The position numbers were made by a program, and so were the translations under genes. 64,000 nt of DNA from Sciscionella marina DSM 45152. Its GTDB lineage: Bacteria > Actinomycetota > Actinomycetes > Mycobacteriales > Pseudonocardiaceae. Each line of letters starts with the position of its first letter. Within the stretch, counting starts at the first letter, position 1. Shown here piece by piece: positions 42,477-50,150 of the stretch. Under the pieces are notes generated by a model. It did no database searches, was not told where the DNA came from, and saw nothing but the letters and a program-made list of their open reading frames with translations. Where the stretch lies: the NCBI RefSeq assembly GCF_000379465.1, contig NZ_KB905380.1, positions 1,124,041 to 1,188,040 of the forward strand, given 5' to 3'.

Positions 42477-44528
42477 GTGTCCATGCCCATCTATCCCAGC
42501 GCCCGGACGGTCGACGCCACAGAAGAACTCGCCGGCGTCACCGTGGCCGACCCCTACCGTTGGCTCGAAGACGGCAGGAACAAGGAAGTGCGCGCCTGGC
42601 AACGCGCTCAGAACGAGCTCACAGCGGAAGCGGTGCACGCCCTACCTGACTACTGCCGCGTACGGCAACTCGTCGAGCGGCACATGGTCCCCGGGCTCGC
42701 CACGATCCCCACCTACGCGGGCGGAAGATGGTTCCGCGAGTACACGGCACCCGGCTCGTCGCAGGCGGGTTTGATCGTCGCCGATGAGCCATACGGCGAG
42801 GGGCGCGTGCTCTACGACCCGCAGTACGACCCGTCGGGCATCCCGCCATTCCTTTCCTGGTTCTCGCCATCCCCGGACGGCACGGTGCTCGCCGTCGGGC
42901 TCTGCCACGATGGCAGCGAACAGAACACCATTCGGCTCATCGATACTGGCTCGGGCGCGATCCTGCCCAATGCGCCTGCCCAGCCGCTGATGGACAGCTA
43001 CACCGGCGGCGCCCAATGGTTGCGCGATTCGAGCGGCTTCTACTTCACCGCTTTCGACGGGGCGGCCATCGACTTGAATCAGCACATCATGTTCCACGAC
43101 GTGGCCACCGGGTCCACCACACCGGTCGACGTGCCCTGGACCACCCGGACGGAGTACCGGATGGTCCTGCCTTCCCGCGACGGCAGACACCTCGTCGCGG
43201 TCGAACGCACCTTCGCCCCGATCCCCGTGGCCGTCGCCGACCTCGATACCCCCGCGCAACCGAAGTGGCGTCCGTTCGTCACCGATCTTGATGCCTACCT
43301 GGCGGGGTACGTGATAGGCGGGCGTTTCGTTGGCGTCACCGATCTCGACGCGCCCCGTGGCCGCATTGTCGCCATCGAACTCGACCAGCCGGAACCCGAG
43401 GCGTGGACCACGATCGTGCCCCAATCCGACGCGGTGCTGCGCGGTCTCACTACCGTCGGCGAGCTGCTGTACGTGTCGCAGTCTATCGACACCTATGCCA
43501 GAGTGCGGATTTTCGACCAGAACGGTGCTGTCACGGGTGCGGTTCCGCTACCGGGAAAAGGCGCGCTGGGCGAACTCCCCTTCCAATTCCTCGCGCTCGG
43601 CCAGCACCAGACTGGCCACCCCGACGAATACGTTTTCGCCCATTCCACATTGACTTCCTCCTGGGGAGTGTATCGGCACCGGCCGGGAGACACCGAAATC
43701 GAGGTGCTCCGGGAACTCGCAGTCACCCTCGCCAACACCGTAGTGGAGGATCTCTGGGCCACCAGCAGGGACGGAAACCGCATCCCGTACCACCTCGTGC
43801 GGCATGCGGACACCGACACCACAACGTCCCAGCCAACCCTCATCTACGCCTATGGCGGCTACAATCTGGCCTTCCTGCCACAGTTCAACTCCGCGCAGGC
43901 CGCCTTCGTGGCAGCGGGTGGCACCTACGTCTGCGCCCACCTGCGCGGCGGCGCCGAGTTCGGCCGCGACTGGTGGAACGGTGGCCGTATGAGCACCAAA
44001 CAGAACTGCTACGACGACCTCTATGCCGTTGCTGAACAGCTCATCGGCGTCGGCCGCACGACACCCGCTGAGCTAGCCGTCACCGGAATGTCGAACGGCG
44101 GCCTTCTCGCGGGTGTGGCGATGACCCAACGCCCCGATCTCTGGGGTGCCGTCGTCACCCAGGTGCCACTGATGGACATGCTCGGCGCCTGCCGCGAACC
44201 ATACGGCCGGCTGGCGGTCGCCACCGAACTCGCCGATCCCGACGATCCCGACGAGGTCCGAAGGATGCTGACCATCTCCCCTTATCATCTCGTCGATGTA
44301 GACAGCGACTACCCCGCCGTCTACATCGACGCCGGCGACACCGACCCCCGGTGCCCGCCGTGGCACGCCCGCAAGTTCGCCGCCCGTTTGCAAGCAGCCC
44401 AACAGGGCAATGCCCCCGTATACCTGCGTATCTGGGAGAACACAGGGCACGGGTTCGCGACCGACATGAACATCGCCATCGAACAGACGACCGACTGGCT
44501 CACCTTCCTGCTCGACCGGCTCCGGTAA
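42477..44528 (+). CDS. Prolyl oligopeptidase family serine peptidase (S9A)
   Basis: A 683-residue enzyme with an N-terminal beta-propeller (about residues 70-410) and a C-terminal alpha/beta-hydrolase. It begins with the family motif DPYRWLED. The catalytic Ser is in TGMSNGGLLAG, with Asp in DAGDTDPRCP and His in ENTGHGF. The oxyanion Tyr region is YAYGGYN. There is no signal peptide. GTG at 42477 follows GGGAGG. It cleaves short peptides after proline or a similar residue in the cytoplasm. Confidence 0.93.
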   Translation: MSMPIYPSARTVDATEELAGVTVADPYRWLEDGRNKEVRAWQRAQNELTAEAVHALPDYCRVRQLVERHMVPGLATIPTYAGGRWFREYTAPGSSQAGLIVADEPYGEGRVLYDPQYDPSGIPPFLSWFSPSPDGTVLAVGLCHDGSEQNTIRLIDTGSGAILPNAPAQPLMDSYTGGAQWLRDSSGFYFTAFDGAAIDLNQHIMFHDVATGSTTPVDVPWTTRTEYRMVLPSRDGRHLVAVERTFAPIPVAVADLDTPAQPKWRPFVTDLDAYLAGYVIGGRFVGVTDLDAPRGRIVAIELDQPEPEAWTTIVPQSDAVLRGLTTVGELLYVSQSIDTYARVRIFDQNGAVTGAVPLPGKGALGELPFQFLALGQHQTGHPDEYVFAHSTLTSSWGVYRHRPGDTEIEVLRELAVTLANTVVEDLWATSRDGNRIPYHLVRHADTDTTTSQPTLIYAYGGYNLAFLPQFNSAQAAFVAAGGTYVCAHLRGGAEFGRDWWNGGRMSTKQNCYDDLYAVAEQLIGVGRTTPAELAVTGMSNGGLLAGVAMTQRPDLWGAVVTQVPLMDMLGACREPYGRLAVATELADPDDPDEVRRMLTISPYHLVDVDSDYPAVYIDAGDTDPRCPPWHARKFAARLQAAQQGNAPVYLRIWENTGHGFATDMNIAIEQTTDWLTFLLDRLR

Positions 44529-45053
44529 CAGCGCGGCCGGCGGAAGGACAAGAATGCGTCGTCTACTCCTACAAGCTCGGTTGGCTCCACAGTCGACCCC
44601 TCCTCGCGGAACAACACCCGCGTTCGATGTGGAATCCAGTCTGGGCAGCATCACCGTGCTGACCAACAGCACACCGGAAGTGGATACCCCCTCAACCGCG
44701 TCACCTCAAGCATCGAGATCGATGAAACGACCGGCAAAGGCGACGACACCCAGATCGTGCGACTCCACTTGCCCTGACCGCACCTGTACCGCGCCTCGCG
44801 GGCGATCGACGGGGCCTCTCCGACGGACGGACCCAATCGCCGCTACCAGGCCACGACGACGCGGAGAGGAATGTTCGATGAGGACAGCTCGACGTAGAAC
44901 GCCGGTTCTGATCGCCACCATGGCGGCCGTGGGGGCCACACCAGCCGTCGGTGGCCCCTCTCCGGCAGCGATCGGAGCCTGGCAGTACGCGCACAGTCAA
45001 AGTTTTCACGCGGGGCCTGCTGCAGCAGTCGGATCACTGCGGTGTCGCGGCGG
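44529..45053. other. Gene-poor stretch with a possible C-terminal remnant and a small signal-peptide frame
   Basis: Plus-strand bases 44667-44777 encode GSGYPLNRVTSSIEIDETTG and a further short tail ending in a stop. This looks like the C-terminus of a kinase-like ATPase but has no start. A frame at 44878-45138 has GAGAGGA upstream and begins MRTARRRTPVLIATMAAVGA, like a signal peptide, but the rest is low-complexity and unrecognised. Neither is a secure gene. Confidence 0.3.
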
Positions 45054-45260
45054 TCAGCGAAGGACTTCCCCGAACAGGTCGCCAGCAGGACTTCGAGTTG
45101 GCTGGAATTCGGCCAGCTGGGTGACCGCGAGCTCGTAGTTGTAGCGCGTCGACTCCGGGTAGTTCCCCGCCCGCAGAGCGCGATCCCACTCGTCCAGATA
45201 CGACCGCCACACCGCCGCCTGCGGTCGCGGTAGACACTGTTTAGTCAAATCTCCGGTCAT
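45054..45260 (-). pseudogene. Tyrosine recombinase N-terminal fragment
   Basis: A 68-residue frame reads AVWRSYLDEWDRALRAGNYP, then ESTRYNYELAVTQLAEF, the SAM-like core-binding domain of phage-type integrases. It stops before the catalytic domain. It has an ATG with GAGG upstream. It sits just outside the tRNA-side repeat of the AICE and is unrelated in sequence to the element's own integrase, so it looks like the relic of another element that used the same site. Confidence 0.65.
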
Positions 45261-45321
45261 GTCGGCATCCTCGAGTCAAGGTGTCACTGAGCGCTGTGCT
45301 TGACCAGGACGGACGCCATCG

Positions 45322-45368
45322 AACAACAAAAAGCGGGTTCCCACAGCTGTGAGCTGCGGAAACCCGCT
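45322..45368 (-). terminator. Rho-independent terminator, formerly of tRNA-Pro
   Basis: On the minus strand AGCGGGTT and AACCCGCT pair around an inner CAGCT/AGCTG stem and are followed by TTTTTGTTG. It starts two bases beyond the 40-bp tRNA repeat, where the tRNA-Pro transcript would have ended before the element inserted. Confidence 0.8.
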
Positions 45369-45369
45369 C

Positions 45370-45409
45370 CCGGTCGGGCTGGCGGGATTTGAACCCACGA
45401 CCCCTTGAC
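45370..45409 (-). repeat. attL: 40-bp direct repeat, 3' part of tRNA-Pro
   Basis: These 40 bases are identical to 57068-57107 and match the 3' 36 bases of the tRNA-Pro gene plus 4 flanking bases. It is the duplicated core attachment site and not a functional tRNA, since the 5' half is missing. Confidence 0.92.
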
Positions 45410-46001
45410 GATATTCGGCTTTCCCGCTGCCTGCACCGATACCGCCCTGAGCCCGCTCACCTGCCGTGGTGGCTGTCAGCGTATGCGGTCGTTTCGCGGC
45501 ATCCGGCGACCTCATGTTGGGAAAATGTTGGGTTCCCGCTCCCCCACACCAGCGGCCCCGGTGTGCCATCCCGTCGACCTGGCAACGCCCTATCACGCCG
45601 TGGTCGGGGTGCAACCTCTCCGATCACCGTAGCCGATCCTGCCAAGATTGCGCCCCGAGCTCGGTGTGATAGCCCTCGGGAGGTCGATGGGATGGCACAC
45701 CTTCCGGCACCGCTACTCCACGGGACGCACGCATGGCCTCCCCTGCCATCCCGGAGATCTGCCCGTCCGGCGAGGACATCTGTTGTAGTTCGGCCTTCTA
45801 CGCATCGCGGTCCCCTCCGGGCGGGTGGCCGCGGGCGTCGCGCTGTCCGCGGGGCGGCGGGACCGGGCGGCAGCCCGCATGCCCGCCTTGCCCCGCGGAT
45901 GACAGCACTGTCGCCCGCGGCCCCCGGAGGGGGCCGCCTTGAAGAAGTAGAGAAAGTCTGAACACAGCGGAGTTTCCGCGCCGTGCACGGCTGACGGGAG
46001 T
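45410..46001. other. Left end of the element, non-coding
   Basis: No convincing gene. It holds the 20-base repeat at 45513-45532 and a perfect 9-bp GC hairpin, GCGGCCCCC-GGA-GGGGGCCGC, at 45917-45937, downstream of the XRE gene. The hairpin lacks a U-run but may still end that transcript. Confidence 0.5.
45513..45532 (+). repeat. Arm-type repeat, left copy
   Basis: CATGTTGGGAAAATGTTGGG, itself two ATGTTGGG units 11 bases apart, recurs exactly at 56981-57000. One copy lies near each end inside the element, about 104 and 67 bases from the att cores, as expected for integrase or excisionase arm sites. Confidence 0.65.
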
Positions 46002-47255
46002 TCAGGCGTCCGGGCGGCCCTCGGATAGGACGGTGCGGAGCTGTTGGACGTACTCCTTGGCGGCGGGCGCGTCGGCGTAGTCGTTCCGGAGTGCGGTCAC
46101 GAGGTCCTGTGTGACCATCGCCAGGGACGGCAGGGACTTCCGTTCCCCAGAGATCGCGCGCTGGCCGTGTTCGACGGCTTCATCGAGTTCGCCCTCATGG
46201 GCAGCGGCTACCCCGAGGGTGACCTGAGCTTCGGTGACGCGCATGGGCGAGTGCACGTTGCCGTTGAAGTCCGTGCTGCCACGGATCACTTCGTCGGCAA
46301 GGGTTCGGGCGAGTCGGTCGTCGCCGACGTGGCGGTAGCAGTCCATGGCGTAGAAGTCGTACTTCAGGGGGTCTACGACGAAGTGGTTCCGGGTGTTCTC
46401 CGGGTAGGGCATGTTGTCGAGGAGGACCCGCCCGCGTTCGAGCGCGCTGTGCATCTCGGGGAGTTGTCCCATTCGGGCGTAGGCCTTCGCCTGCTGCGCG
46501 GCGAGCTGCACCGCGACACTGTGGTCTCGCGCAGCGGTCTCCCCGGCTTCGCTGGCCGCGATGACCGCTCGGTATTCCCCGCCGGTGAGGGCAAACCAGG
46601 CCTTCATCTCGTGCGCCCATCCGAGAATCCCCGGGTGCTCGATCTCCTTGCCCAGACTGAGCGCGAATCGGCGGGTCCCCTCGGCACGCGACGGCGCACC
46701 AAGGTCGTATTCGAGGCACCCAACAAGCAGTACGAGCCATCCGATCTGCTCGGCAAGGTCGCGGCGCTGGGCAAGGGTGAGCTTCGTGGTCTCCTGCATC
46801 TCGACCAGTCGCGCAAGCCACTGCCGACCTTCAACGATCAACGTGGCAGCGGGCTGGGACGCATAGGACGAGCAGAGCCGTTCGACGGTGACCCGTAGTC
46901 CGTCCAAGGTGGCATTACTGACGTCGGTCACCTGGAGCCGCCCGAGGATCTCCAGAGTGTCCATTCCGGTCACTGCAAGGAGATCTGCCGGAGCGGACTT
47001 CTGCTCGGGCAGGAAGAGGGTGCTGGTGACGACACCGAGCGTGGCCGCGATGAGCTTCTGGTACTCCTCACCAGGATGGCTCGCCCCGCTGCCCAAGGAC
47101 TCCCAAGACTTCCACCGGCGTTCAAGGTGTTCCGGCTCGGGAAGAACGCGGTCGGTGTGACGCCGCATCTCCTCGCAGGCCTGGCGCACGGTCAGCCCTT
47201 TACCCTCGCGTAGAGCCCGAATCCTGCGCGCCGTATCCGGATTCGCCTTGCCCAT
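46002..47255 (-). CDS. XRE family regulator with TPR-like C-terminal region
   Basis: A 417-residue protein. The N-terminus carries a divergent helix-turn-helix (residues 7-35, ARRIRALREGKGLTVRQACEE). The remaining 300 residues are helical, with repeated short A/G-rich helices (ETAARDHSVAVQLAAQQAKA), like the TPR domain of peptide-sensing actinomycete regulators. Such genes are common in AICEs and phage-like elements and may control transfer. It is on the opposite strand to the transfer genes. Confidence 0.82.
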   Translation of the reverse strand: MGKANPDTARRIRALREGKGLTVRQACEEMRRHTDRVLPEPEHLERRWKSWESLGSGASHPGEEYQKLIAATLGVVTSTLFLPEQKSAPADLLAVTGMDTLEILGRLQVTDVSNATLDGLRVTVERLCSSYASQPAATLIVEGRQWLARLVEMQETTKLTLAQRRDLAEQIGWLVLLVGCLEYDLGAPSRAEGTRRFALSLGKEIEHPGILGWAHEMKAWFALTGGEYRAVIAASEAGETAARDHSVAVQLAAQQAKAYARMGQLPEMHSALERGRVLLDNMPYPENTRNHFVVDPLKYDFYAMDCYRHVGDDRLARTLADEVIRGSTDFNGNVHSPMRVTEAQVTLGVAAAHEGELDEAVEHGQRAISGERKSLPSLAMVTQDLVTALRNDYADAPAAKEYVQQLRTVLSEGRPDA

Positions 47256-47411
47256 CGCGCACCCTCCTCGAACGGTTCACTTCCACTGTGCCACGGCCGG
47301 GCTGGACGTGGTGGTGATGCGGGGGTGACGAGGGGATGACGACCGCGCCATAAAGCCGTCACCTGCAGCGACACTGTTGCCAGACCTCGTCAGTGGACGA
47401 CAGTAGATGGC

Positions 47412-47612
47412 ATGGACAGCAAACGAACGGACCTCGACATCATCAGCGTCAGGCTGCGGAGCCTGCAGGCTGACCTTGATGACATCGAGCTTCGTGTCCG
47501 CGGACTGGAGCAACAGCGCGTCACCGCTCAGACTCGGGCGGATTCTCCAGGCGCTCCACCCGTGAAGCGAGGTCAGCGACAGTCCGCTGGAGCTGGTCAA
47601 GTTGATCAGTAA
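47412..47612 (+). CDS. Possible small coiled-coil protein
   Basis: A 66-residue frame whose first 35 residues (ISVRLRSLQADLDDIELRVR) form a plausible coiled coil with heptad leucines and isoleucines. The end overlaps the antisense GntR gene by 92 bases and is low-complexity there. The ribosome binding site is weak. It may be real, or an artefact of codon bias opposite a coiled-coil gene. Confidence 0.35.
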   Translation: MDSKRTDLDIISVRLRSLQADLDDIELRVRGLEQQRVTAQTRADSPGAPPVKRGQRQSAGAGQVDQ

Positions 47613-47871
47613 CGGTTTCCAGGGACACCCCGCTGTTGCCGGGCTGCTGTTCGGTTACGAAGTAGCCGAGCCCGGAGACCACCTCGGCGTGACCGAGTTC
47701 AGCGAGGTACGTCAGCACCTTCTGAGCGGTCACGGTGGACACGTCCGCATCCCGCGCAAGTCCACGAACCGAGGGCAACTTCTCCCCCGGCTTCAGGTCG
47801 CCAGCCTGGATCTTCTCGATGATGCGCCCGGCGACCACCTGGTATGGGTGCGCAGCAAGATGCGAGGTCAT
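47521..47871 (-). CDS. Short GntR family regulator
   Basis: A 116-residue protein with a GntR winged helix at about residues 5-75 (YQVVAGRIIEKIQAGDLKPG, then SVRGLARDADVSTVTAQKVL). It has no effector domain, only a C-terminal coiled coil (LETVTDQLDQLQRTVADLAS). In pSAM2 a GntR protein, KorSA, represses transfer genes, and this is a good candidate for that role. It is divergent from the gene at 47997 across an operator-like region. Confidence 0.85.
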   Translation of the reverse strand: MTSHLAAHPYQVVAGRIIEKIQAGDLKPGEKLPSVRGLARDADVSTVTAQKVLTYLAELGHAEVVSGLGYFVTEQQPGNSGVSLETVTDQLDQLQRTVADLASRVERLENPPESER

Positions 47872-47894
47872 AGCAGGAACTGTACCGATACGAC

Positions 47895-47962
47895 CTAGTA
47901 CGCGCTAGTTCACACGAATGGAGGAATGGGACTGTACTATCACTGTGTTAGTCTCGTACTAG
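47895..47962. promoter_or_regulatory. Repeated CTAGTAC/GTACTAG elements in the divergent promoter
   Basis: CTAGTACGCGCTAG at 47895-47908 and TAGT-CTCGT-ACTA at 47949-47961 are imperfect palindromes sharing the TAGTAC core. A further GTACTATCACTG lies between them. They occupy the gap between the GntR gene and the first plus-strand gene and are likely GntR operators. Confidence 0.5.
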
Positions 47963-47996
47963 AACGCCATAGCACGACATACGACATAGGGAGACG

Positions 47997-48371
47997 ATGA
48001 TGAGGAATCTTCCGGTTCTGTTCGATGGGTACTCGCTGACGGTGACGGAGCCGCCGGAGCCGAAGACGTTCGAGGACGACAACGGCAAGGCGGTGCTGGC
48101 GACCGATCGTGACGGCAATCAGATGTTCGTGGTGTCGCTGTTCGTGAAGCAGCGGCGCACCGAGGAGGGTGGCCGCCGTCCGAAGGGCGAGGAAATCCGC
48201 GTGACCCTGGAGATCGACCCGGGCGAAGAGTTCGGTGACGGTGATCAGGTGGAGCTGGTGAATCCGCGGGTGTCGCCGTATCAGATGACGAACGCGAACG
48301 GTGTCGTCACGAACTCGGGGATCTCGTTCCGCGCGTCGACGGTGAAGCGGGCGGGCACGTCGTTCGAGTGA
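47997..48371 (+). CDS. Conserved small element protein of unknown function
   Basis: A 124-residue acidic, beta-rich protein (VLFDGYSLTVTEPPEPKTFE and RPKGEEIRVTLEIDPGEEFG). It is the first gene of the plus-strand block, behind the GntR operator region; GGGAGA precedes the start, and ATG 48000 is an alternative. The type is common in actinomycete plasmids and AICEs, but I know no function for it. Confidence 0.75.
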   Translation: MMRNLPVLFDGYSLTVTEPPEPKTFEDDNGKAVLATDRDGNQMFVVSLFVKQRRTEEGGRRPKGEEIRVTLEIDPGEEFGDGDQVELVNPRVSPYQMTNANGVVTNSGISFRASTVKRAGTSFE

Positions 48372-48641
48372 CGACCTGCGGGTTCTGGACGAAACGCCGG
48401 GAGGCGTCGCCGGGATTGTGACCGGCCTGATGAGTCCCTTCGATATTTCGAATTCAAGCCGTTTTCGTGGGCTGCGTGTTCTTTGATGAATTCCATAGTG
48501 GGCCGAATTCTGCCTTGAACCAGGAGAGTTTGTGCGGTTTTGACCGTGCACAGTGGTTCCCGAGCTCGTGTGGTTCGGGGGCTGCTGTGTCCGGTGCAAA
48601 AGGCAACGGGCGCAACGAGATGGGAGGTCAGGAGATGATCG
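48372..48641. other. AT-richer non-coding stretch with a possible short leader ORF
   Basis: No protein-like frame of normal size. A region near 48440-48500 is richer in A+T than its surroundings. An ATG at 48635 with GGAGG seven bases upstream starts a 22-codon glycine-rich frame that overlaps the start of the next gene and ends at 48703; it may be a leader peptide. Confidence 0.4.
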
Positions 48642-49292
48642 GTGGTCATGGTGGCGGCTACGCCGGTACGGGCTGTCTGGGTGGTCGCGATGACGGCGAA
48701 TGATACGGACCTGTTCGGCAACACGGTCGGTACGGAGAATGCGAAGCCGAAGCGGAAGCGTCCGCGGAAGGTCAACGATATGGCCGCGGTGGAGGAAGTT
48801 CTCGATCGTGCTCGTACGGATAACGGGTATGTGCTGGCGGGTGTGGCTGATCGGGTGTGCCGGGTGATTGATCCGGACGCGAACAAGATCACCACGGTTC
48901 CCGATCACGAGGCGATCGTGGTCGAGCAGTTGATCCGTCAGAAGTGGCTGACGGTCGGCGGGCAGCACTTGTACGTGTGGCGCAACCGCCGCGAGGGCTT
49001 CGGGCACTCGGTTCTGGTGCCGCGCAGCACGCGGGACGCGATGAACCGCTGGGCACATCTGAAGGCACGCCCGGCGGTGAAGGACAACGGGTCGGTGCGC
49101 CACATCGGTCGTCCGATGTCGGGTATCGCGAATGCGACCGGCCTGCAGGACAGCGTGTTGATGTACTGCGGCGCTCGGGTCCGCTACAGCGACCACCAAG
49201 ACGACGATCCGCCGACGTGCCCGGAGTGCATGCGCCGCGCGGGATGGTCCTCGGATCGCGGGGAGCTGCACGACTCCCTGAACGGCAAGTGA
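48642..49292 (+). CDS. Conserved element protein with C-terminal cysteine cluster
   Basis: A 216-residue protein from GTG 48642 (GGAG seven bases upstream); a start at ATG 48690 (TANDTDLFGNTVG) would give the more natural N-terminus. The middle resembles a winged-helix region (EEVLDRARTDNGYVLAGVAD, then VVEQLIRQKWLTVGGQHLYV). The end has a probable zinc site, MYCGARVRY then CPECMRRAGW. It may bind DNA. Function unknown. Confidence 0.75.
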   Translation: MVMVAATPVRAVWVVAMTANDTDLFGNTVGTENAKPKRKRPRKVNDMAAVEEVLDRARTDNGYVLAGVADRVCRVIDPDANKITTVPDHEAIVVEQLIRQKWLTVGGQHLYVWRNRREGFGHSVLVPRSTRDAMNRWAHLKARPAVKDNGSVRHIGRPMSGIANATGLQDSVLMYCGARVRYSDHQDDDPPTCPECMRRAGWSSDRGELHDSLNGK

Positions 49293-49320
49293 GTCAACAG
49301 ATCAGGAAGGAGACCGGCAC

Positions 49321-49599
49321 ATGGTCGCACCAGTGGTGAGTAACCAGGTGAACAAGCACGCGGTGAAGAAGTACGGCGAGTTTCAGCAAGCCATCGCCCA
49401 GGTGAAACAGGTACTCGATGACAGCACGCGGGTGCTCTCGGGCATGCGGGACTCGGGGAATCACCCCTCGGGCTGGCGCATCCCGGACAAGAAAGAGCTG
49501 TCGACCCTGAAAAAGCGGGCAGAGAAACAGCTTCAGACCCTGCGGGCCGCCTCGAAGAAGTACGAGGCCGAGCTGATCGCGAACGGCTGGAAGGTGTAG
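49321..49599 (+). CDS. Small conserved element protein
   Basis: A 92-residue basic, helical protein (KYGEFQQAIAQVKQVLDDST, then LSTLKKRAEKQLQTLRAASK), probably a coiled coil. AGGAAGGAG lies upstream. It begins 28 bases after the previous gene and is followed by a gene 4 bases later. I do not recognise it. Confidence 0.7.
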   Translation: MVAPVVSNQVNKHAVKKYGEFQQAIAQVKQVLDDSTRVLSGMRDSGNHPSGWRIPDKKELSTLKKRAEKQLQTLRAASKKYEAELIANGWKV

Positions 49600-49603
49600 C
49601 GCG

Positions 49604-49813
49604 GTGGACGAGTCGGACATGTACCAGGAAGCGGCCCGGACGCTGAGCGTCGCGGATGCCGCGGTGGATCTGATCGAGTTCAGCCCTGACGGTCTCGCGA
49701 GTCCCACGACCGAGACCGCGTCGCTGCGGATCCGGATCGCGCAGTGCCGGATGGATCTGGCACGCCAGGTACGCCGGGCAGATTTGTCCGGCCGGAACGA
49801 GACGGAAGGGTGA
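49604..49813 (+). CDS. Small conserved element protein
   Basis: A 69-residue acidic helical protein (MYQEAARTLSVADAAVDLIE). GTG at 49604 lies 4 bases after the previous stop, which argues for a shared transcript. No function can be assigned. Confidence 0.6.
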   Translation: MDESDMYQEAARTLSVADAAVDLIEFSPDGLASPTTETASLRIRIAQCRMDLARQVRRADLSGRNETEG

Positions 49814-49820
49814 TCGAGTC

Positions 49821-50030
49821 ATGGCACATCAGGTGAACGCGCTTGCCGAGGATCTGACGAAGTCGATGAACCGGCTCAAGGAGACGATGCGTGGCATTCA
49901 GATCCGTAGGGCTGGGTTCAAGCACCTCTACAACGAGACGGCACGCGCGGTGGCGTCCTATTCGGTGGGAATGGTGGACGCGAAGGCCTTGTACGGCAAG
50001 CAGAAACCAGGAAGCAAGCCCCGCGGATAG
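49821..50030 (+). CDS. Small conserved element protein
   Basis: A 69-residue basic helical protein (HQVNALAEDLTKSMNRLKET), last of three small genes before traB. GGAAGG precedes the ATG. Its helical, basic character would suit a DNA- or membrane-associated accessory protein; no function is known. Confidence 0.6.
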   Translation: MAHQVNALAEDLTKSMNRLKETMRGIQIRRAGFKHLYNETARAVASYSVGMVDAKALYGKQKPGSKPRG

Positions 50031-50070
50031 ACCATAGTCCGTTGCAGCACAACAAGTTCACACACGACCT

Positions 50071-50131
50071 GCGAATTCGGCCACACATCTGACGGGCACG
50101 TACCGGCCCCGAGGGTGTGTGGCCGATTCGC
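50071..50131 (+). promoter_or_regulatory. Long inverted repeat in the traB leader
   Basis: GCGAATTCGGCCACACA at 50071-50087 and TGTGTGGCCGATTCGC at 50116-50131 pair over 16 positions with one bulged base and a 28-base loop. It ends 19 bases before the traB start. It could be an attenuator, an operator, or part of the transfer or replication origin. Confidence 0.6.
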
Positions 50132-50150
50132 GTCCCGAGAGGAAAAATCT

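Noticed and set aside
45370-45409. A second tRNA-Pro gene at the left att site
   Set aside because: Only the 3' half is present; the 5' acceptor and D arm are missing, so it is the att copy and not a gene.
45641-45961. GC-rich frames at the left end of the AICE
   Set aside because: Low-complexity R/G/P-rich translations on both strands with no ribosome binding site; treated as non-coding.
47940-49271. A 443-codon minus-strand frame in the AICE
   Set aside because: It runs antisense to two better supported small genes and is made of H/R/T-rich sequence without domains.
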